DNA from: Endocalyx cinctus
Taxonomy: Eukaryota > Ascomycota > Sordariomycetes > Amphisphaeriales > Apiosporaceae
Length of the DNA stretch: 64,000 nt
Direction of reading: 5' to 3'
Assembly: GCA_001600455.1 (NCBI GenBank)
Contig: BCKC01000008.1
Coordinates: forward strand, 1,957,345 to 2,021,344
Shown here piece by piece: positions 59,186 through 64,000 of this stretch. The translations under genes and the position numbers were made by a program. The first letter of the stretch is position 1, and every line of letters begins with the position of its first letter. The notes below the pieces were generated by a model. That model saw nothing but the letters and a program-made list of their open reading frames with translations, searched no databases and was not told the origin of the DNA.

Positions 59186-60082
59186 CTATATATAAGTTTC
59201 CCCCGCTGGAAATTTCCGTCTTTTGGATGGTTTGTTTTGGTTATATGAGGCATCTTCGTGAGCGCGAGGATTACCGAAATCCTTAATAAATCTACCAGAT
59301 TTATCTCTTCTGAGTTCGATTTCGGCGGCGGCAACGATCTTCTTCGCATGCTCTACCAAGTCTGCAAACTTGGTGTTACATATAATTTTGGGACTTTTGC
59401 AGATCAGTTTAATGGTACCGTGCAGGTCCACGATGGGGCTAGGTTGCTGTCCAGCCATCTTCCTCCCGGTCTCGTCGTAGCCGTAGCTAGCGAGCGCAAC
59501 CTTCAACGCGTGCTTCATTCTTTTATTGGCGGTGGTAGTGACGAAGACCTTTGCATTCCAGTTGCTACCGCTTTGTATCCAAAGTGTAGATTTTTTCTTC
59601 AACTCAATATAGTGGTCGAGGATGGTTCTGGTGAAGGGATGTTCCAATTTATCTAAGTATTTCGACGACAGGCTGTTGAACTGGTGACCCCTGTCGTACA
59701 TGACGAATAAGTCCAAGGGCTGTGGACGGCCGCGTTTGTAGACCGGAAGTACTCTGGATATCTTGGATAATGAAATTTGGTACTGTTGAGCCACCGTCTT
59801 TACAATCGCACTGGTTTTTTCAAGGCCTGAGCCGGCATTTCCGCCGCTTCCTTTCGCGCCATGTTTTTTACTCTCCTTGTTGGCTTTAGAAGTGTTCTTA
59901 CGTGGTCTTTGTGGAGAAGGGTGCGGAACGGTAGAGTAGGATACTTTTGTTCCTGTTGTAAAACATAACCGTCGCTTATAGAAGGGAATGGCATAATGAG
60001 TGAGCTGCGGAGAGTCAAGGAACCTGTCTATGAGACATGATCTGGACTGAAATCCAGAAATGTTGAGAGGCAACCGGCTCAT
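59186..60082 (-). CDS. Probable mitochondrial protein of unknown function
   Basis: Intronless frame of 298 residues from the first ATG (MSRLPLNISGFQSRS). The first 65 residues are Arg/Ser-rich with few acidic residues and end near RLCFTTGTKVSYST, a plausible matrix-targeting presequence. A basic low-complexity linker (KANKESKKHGAKGSGG) follows, then a folded, basic region with VAQQYQISLSKISRVLPVYKR, DLFVMYDRG, HALKVALASYGYDET and LVEHAKKIVAAAEIELRR. I do not recognise the domain. A mitoribosome or RNA-associated role would fit the high pI but is only a guess. It is transcribed divergently from eIF1A across a 0.67 kb promoter region. Confidence 0.8.
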   Translation of the reverse strand: MSRLPLNISGFQSRSCLIDRFLDSPQLTHYAIPFYKRRLCFTTGTKVSYSTVPHPSPQRPRKNTSKANKESKKHGAKGSGGNAGSGLEKTSAIVKTVAQQYQISLSKISRVLPVYKRGRPQPLDLFVMYDRGHQFNSLSSKYLDKLEHPFTRTILDHYIELKKKSTLWIQSGSNWNAKVFVTTTANKRMKHALKVALASYGYDETGRKMAGQQPSPIVDLHGTIKLICKSPKIICNTKFADLVEHAKKIVAAAEIELRRDKSGRFIKDFGNPRAHEDASYNQNKPSKRRKFPAGETYI

Positions 60083-60751
60083 CACATCTTTAATGTCGAC
60101 GGCGACAAACAGTCCTAGGCTCTATATCGTAGAGAAAGAAGAAGGGATACCGAGAAGAGAGAGAAGAAAAAAAAAAAAGAGAGAGAGAGAGATTACAAGA
60201 TTACCTAAGTACTACTGTAGAAAGTTAGTACTACCAAGCAGAGGAATAATAAATCGTCAGGCTAGCATTTACAGTACTACCTAACTGCCTACTACAGTAT
60301 TACAGTACAGTAGTAAAGTATAGTATCCGCTAAGCCGCCAAAAGATACTCCACTAATATCACTACTACCTAGCCTGCTAGCCAGCCAGCCTGCCAGGCCT
60401 GCTTAGGTACTTTTGGTACTGTACGTAGTGTGAGTCAAAAATGCCTAGTACGTTAATGTACCTATAGGCTATCTCCGTGGCTGTGGTTACAGAGGTGATA
60501 GATCCGTTATGACTGCACCATTCATTCTTTGTACCAATCAATTTAACCCCATTTAATAGGATCTGACCAGTCATTCATTCTAATCAGCATTTCCTGCTTT
60601 CCCACTTCTTCATTATAACACAATTTTACTCCTTTCACACACACAAAAAAAAAAGTGAAATAAAAACAAGACTTCATCTGACTCCTAAATAACCCTAAGA
60701 ATCTTGCTTCATTCTGCACCTGTGGAATATTAAGCTTCAAATTTAATCAAA
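60083..60751. other. Bidirectional promoter region between the mitochondrial protein gene and eIF1A
   Basis: Divergent promoters. Near 60366-60412 there is a GC-richer block of TACCTAGC/CCAGCC repeats resembling motifs elsewhere in the window, and a GA-rich stretch at 60150-60192. No gene seen. Confidence 0.5.
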
Positions 60752-61633
60752 ATGCCCAAGAATAAGGGAAAAGTAAGTAAATTACCCTCATTCTTTTTCT
60801 ACCCTAAACCAGAAACCAAAACCCCGCCACCCCTCCCCCTCAGTCTCTTCTTGAGTTTGTCTCAGCGACGACAACGATCGCCTATCGCTAACATAATTTT
60901 TTCTTTCTTTCTTCGAATAGGGTGGTAAAAACAGGCGTCGTGGAAAGAACGAAAACGACAATGAGAAGCGTGAATTAACCTTTAAAGAGGATGGCCAAGG
61001 TATGTAAAATAACGAAAGCATTCAACCCACCAAACTTCCAGAAAGTGGGCTGGCTTATTCTTGATTTCGCCGCGCTTTTCATCATCCCCCGTTCTCAACC
61101 AATTTCTGCACTCATCACCCTTTTAGCACCAAATTAATTCTACTCCCATCTCACATACCGTTTTCACCGTTTCCTACCTCGTCACTTCTAATTATCCGTA
61201 CATTCACCCATAAAACAATGTCAGAAACTAACGAAGGTGGAAAACCGTAGAATATGCCCAGGTGATCAAGATGCTCGGCAACGGCCGACTCGAGGCGTTA
61301 TGTTTCGACGGAGCGAAACGTCTAGCGCACATCCGCGGCAAGCTGCGCAAGAAGGTGTGGATCAACCAGGGCGACATCATCCTGCTCTCGCTCCGGTCGT
61401 ACCAGGACGAGAAGGGCGACGTGATCCTCAAGTACACGGCGGACGAGGCCCGTTCCCTCAAGGCCTACGGCGAGCTGCCCGAGAGCGCCAAGATCAACGA
61501 GACGGACACGTACGGTCCCGGCGACGACGGCGAGTGCAACTTCGAGTTCGACGAGGACCGCGACTCGGACGACTCGGACGAGGAGGGCGCCGCCGGCGGT
61601 GCTGGCAAGGATATCGAGATCGACGATATTTAG
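60752..61633 (+). CDS. TIF11: Translation initiation factor eIF1A
   Basis: eIF1A binds the 40S A site, promotes scanning and start-codon selection and recruits the ternary complex. Exons 60752-60772 (seven codons, MPKNKGK), 60921-60999 and 61251-61633 close in frame to 160 residues. The basic N-terminal tail ([13 protein letters not shown]) leads into an S1/OB fold at about residues 30-100 ([40 protein letters not shown]), then the acidic C-terminal tail ending DIEIDDI. This matches yeast eIF1A in length and order. The seven-codon first exon and a 251-nt second intron are the only unusual points; a TAACG-type branch site lies near the acceptor. The last exon is strongly biased to G/C third positions, as expected of a highly expressed gene. 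Confidence 0.96.
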
Positions 61634-63190
61634 AGTTTTCTTCAAAAACAACAAAAAACATTTCTCATATCCCTCCTTCGTACGCTCAACGCGAAACACC
61701 CCCCGGCATTCGTCCTAACAAGAATTTTCTACTTTCTTCGAAAAGACAACAACATGAACCATCGGAAGCAAATTATCGGAGAAACGTCTTTTTTGTCGGT
61801 CTGTCTTCTCTCTCAAACCCTGGGTACATCACACGGCAGCATCTCGTCGTCGTTTGTTCCCGGGGTTCCTCGACAGCAATAATGGATCGGTGCGAATAGA
61901 ATGGCGAGTCACACATAACATGTAGTAGAATCAGGTGTAGAGGGCACGTTGTAAATGGAAAGAAGACTAAGAAAACCATGGTGGGAGAGACGTCATGGCT
62001 TTTTTTTCTTGTTTTCTCGTTGTTTATTTTGTTGCTTTCGTTTTAGGGTCGTCTCATCAGATAAAATGACAGTTCCTATTTCTTCTTTTTAATCTTCAAC
62101 TGACTAGACTTTGATCTGATTTAATTCATTATTGCGTACGTTTCTTGTTTGGTGTGGTCTCATTAACTTCTTCCAAAATGACTGAAATGCTGGTTGGCCT
62201 TCGTGATGTTCATTGTGTAAGCGTGATAGCGGTATTTGTTTGTTCTCTTCCGATAGCGATAGAACCGGAAGGAAATCAATTTGAGCAAACTGCATCAACA
62301 GAAAGTTTCCAGGATATTTTTATCTTTTTATTTCATCTATATTTTGCATATTGCACCTTAATATTAACTAAATAACCATACCTATCTGTCCTCCTTTTTC
62401 CCTGAGGTCCTATCCAGTTGTCGTTTTCGTCTTTTTCCCTTTTGATCCGTGATGTCATAGAACGAAGTAACGAGGCGAGACGTGGGTACTGGCATTTAGA
62501 AGTGAATGATAAGACATGTGTGCTGTTGACGTATCTTTCTCGGAACTGCTTTCTCTCACGTAATAAATCGATCCACTACAGTCTGCAAGCAAAATCCCTA
62601 ATAGGTCCCATTTACTATTCTGCTCCGACTGTCACATGGCATCACGACTTTAGACGGGATTCATCAGTAATCTAATAACTTCTTATTTCGAACTAGAATG
62701 TCATTCCCCTCCTCCATCTCCATATCCCTTTCTTTCTTTCTTTCCTCTTTCTTTCGTTAATAGTCTTCGATATGGTACAAGAGGTTGGTATTAATTCATA
62801 AACTCTCACTTTTGAAAACGTCCAAACCCTCCCGTTATGATGGGATGTAGACCATTTTTTTGTGCCGTCTTTCCAAGAAGGCTTCGCCTGCGCGACGTAA
62901 AGTTTCTACTTAAAAATCCAATCAGACTTTGCTAGGACGATCAGTGATCCATCCTCATCCAACCCAGAATAGTTTGGGGTTGGGTATAATGGTCCTTTCA
63001 TATCTTTCTCCACGGGACCCCTAGAAGTTTTCAATTTCCATTCTCCAGCATCGGAGTTTGAGACCGAAGCTCAGGAGCTTGTATTTTTACGTGGCGTGAT
63101 ACCAACTTTTCTTGCTCTCTTCGTGCATTTCTCCGTTCCATTCCTTCCGCTTTCCGGCGAGGCAATACGAGCAGGACTTCCAACTCGACT
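61634..63190. other. Spacer between eIF1A and LAS17
   Basis: 3' flanks of two convergent genes plus AT-rich spacer. It has TTTC repeats near 62730-62755 and no supported gene. Confidence 0.5.
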
Positions 63191-64000
63191 CTACCAATCA
63201 TCATCGCTAGCTTCGTCATCTGTGATATAGAATTAGTTATCTGGCATCTAATACAAGCACGCATAGAGCACAAAACATTCCAAATTGGAAGTATAAAAAG
63301 GTAAAGAGGAAGTACTTACCACTATCGCGAACTTTAGCCTTGCGCTTCTGTAGAGCCACCGCCAGCGCATCGGCCATTCCGCCACCGCCGCCAGGGGCGA
63401 CGCCAGCAGGAGGCAATCCGCTACCATGGGGACCCGTATCCGAACCGCCCGGAATCTGAGCATTGCTACGATCGCGAATCTGGGTTTTGTCTACCTTCTT
63501 CAGCGAAGCGATACCACCCGCTCCCCGAATACCGTCTAACATAGCAGCGCGACCAGCGTCGCCTGACGGTACCGCACCAGCGGGGACACCAGATGCGTAA
63601 CCAGAATCGCGATTCTGCGATAGAGCTGGGGGAGGAGGAGGCATGCCGGGAGCGGGAGGGGGCGGAGGAGGTGGTGGTGGCATGCCACCCATTGGTGGAG
63701 GCGGAGGCGGCGGCGGAGGCGGGGGAGCACCGGCGCCGCTTGGAGGAGGTAAAGGTGGGGCTGGAGGCGCCGAAGAGTGAGGAAGAGGGGGTGGAGCAGG
63801 AGCACTCGTTGGCGGCAGAGGAGGAGGAACGGGTGCACTCGTTGGCGGCAAGGGGGGAGGAACTGGCGAACTTCTTGGTGGAGGCGCAGGAACAGCCCGA
63901 GGAGCTGATGGAGGAAGTGGTGGGGCATTCGAAGCTGGAGCTTTTGGTGGGAGGGTGGGTGGCAAAGGCGACGATACCGGTTGAAACTGTTCACGCGACG
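63191..64000 (-). CDS. LAS17: Las17/WASP actin-nucleation promoting factor, C-terminal part
   Basis: Las17 activates the Arp2/3 complex at endocytic actin patches. Only the 3' part lies in the window; the frame is open to the edge at 64000 and the N-terminal WH1 domain is outside. Exons here are (64000)-63320 and 63219-63191, joined by a GTAAGT/ACAG intron. Visible in order: a long Pro-rich region with many PPPPLPP and PPPPPPP runs (SH3 and profilin ligands); a WH2 motif RAAMLDGIRGAGGIASLKKV; a central basic segment MADALAVALQKRKAKVRDS; and the acidic end DDEASDDDW, whose terminal Trp contacts Arp2/3. The last exon encodes almost only that acidic tail. The Pro-rich part shows GC-rich repeats. 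Confidence 0.93.

Noticed and set aside
1..64000. CRISPR arrays, rRNA genes, intact transposons, LTRs
   Set aside because: No regularly spaced direct repeats, no rRNA-like sequence, no transposase, reverse transcriptase or integrase motifs, and no long terminal repeats were recognised on reading.

Overview
The window reads as nuclear DNA of a filamentous ascomycete (Pezizomycotina, probably a Sordariomycete). Genes carry short spliceosomal introns (about 45-250 nt) with GTRNGT-type donors and CTRAY branch points. The recognisable products are fungal: KOG1/Raptor, Sen1, Chs5, DASH Hsk3, Las17, and a fungal-specific 7TM rhodopsin-domain protein. AT-rich, homopolymer-rich spacers separate the genes. 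The species assignment is inference; no rRNA or mitochondrial sequence is present.

Layout. 0.6-5.0 kb: KOG1/Raptor (+). 6.1-7.7 kb: an unrecognised repeat-built gene (-), a heptad coiled coil followed by an acidic Glu-Ala-Pro repeat tail. 8.5 kb: intron-containing tRNA-Arg(CCG). 8.9-9.3 kb: small Cys-rich protein (-). 10.5-14.1 kb: a DJ-1/PfpI protein and a DUF1479 (YbiU-like) putative Fe(II)/2OG oxygenase, both + and GC-rich. 14.1-22.6 kb: an 8.6 kb AT-rich stretch with palindromes and microsatellites but no gene I can support. 22.6-25.4 kb: ketopantoate-reductase-fold protein with a long disordered tail. 26.9-27.4 kb: Hsk3. 30.6-32.6 kb: HhH-GPD DNA glycosylase. 34.3-35.3 kb: secreted Cys-rich protein. 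36.2-42.6 kb: Sen1 helicase. 44.6-47.3 kb: large disordered protein. 48.7-50.1 kb: aldo/keto reductase. 53.0-54.7 kb: 7TM rhodopsin-domain protein. 56.0-57.0 kb: short-chain dehydrogenase. 57.5-58.8 kb: Chs5 (-). 59.2-60.1 kb: probable mitochondrial protein (-). 60.8-61.6 kb: eIF1A. 63.2-64.0 kb: 3' end of Las17/WASP (-), cut by the window edge.

Most of this is core housekeeping: TORC1 signalling, RNA 3'-end processing, kinetochore, translation initiation, cell-wall trafficking and actin nucleation. I see no biosynthetic cluster, intact transposon or CRISPR array. The accessory material lies at 6-14 kb (repeat protein, Cys-rich protein, DJ-1 plus DUF1479) and around 34 kb and 53 kb. Exon structures were worked out by hand from splice signals and reading-frame continuity. 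Every multi-exon model given with confidence above 0.8 closes exactly in frame.
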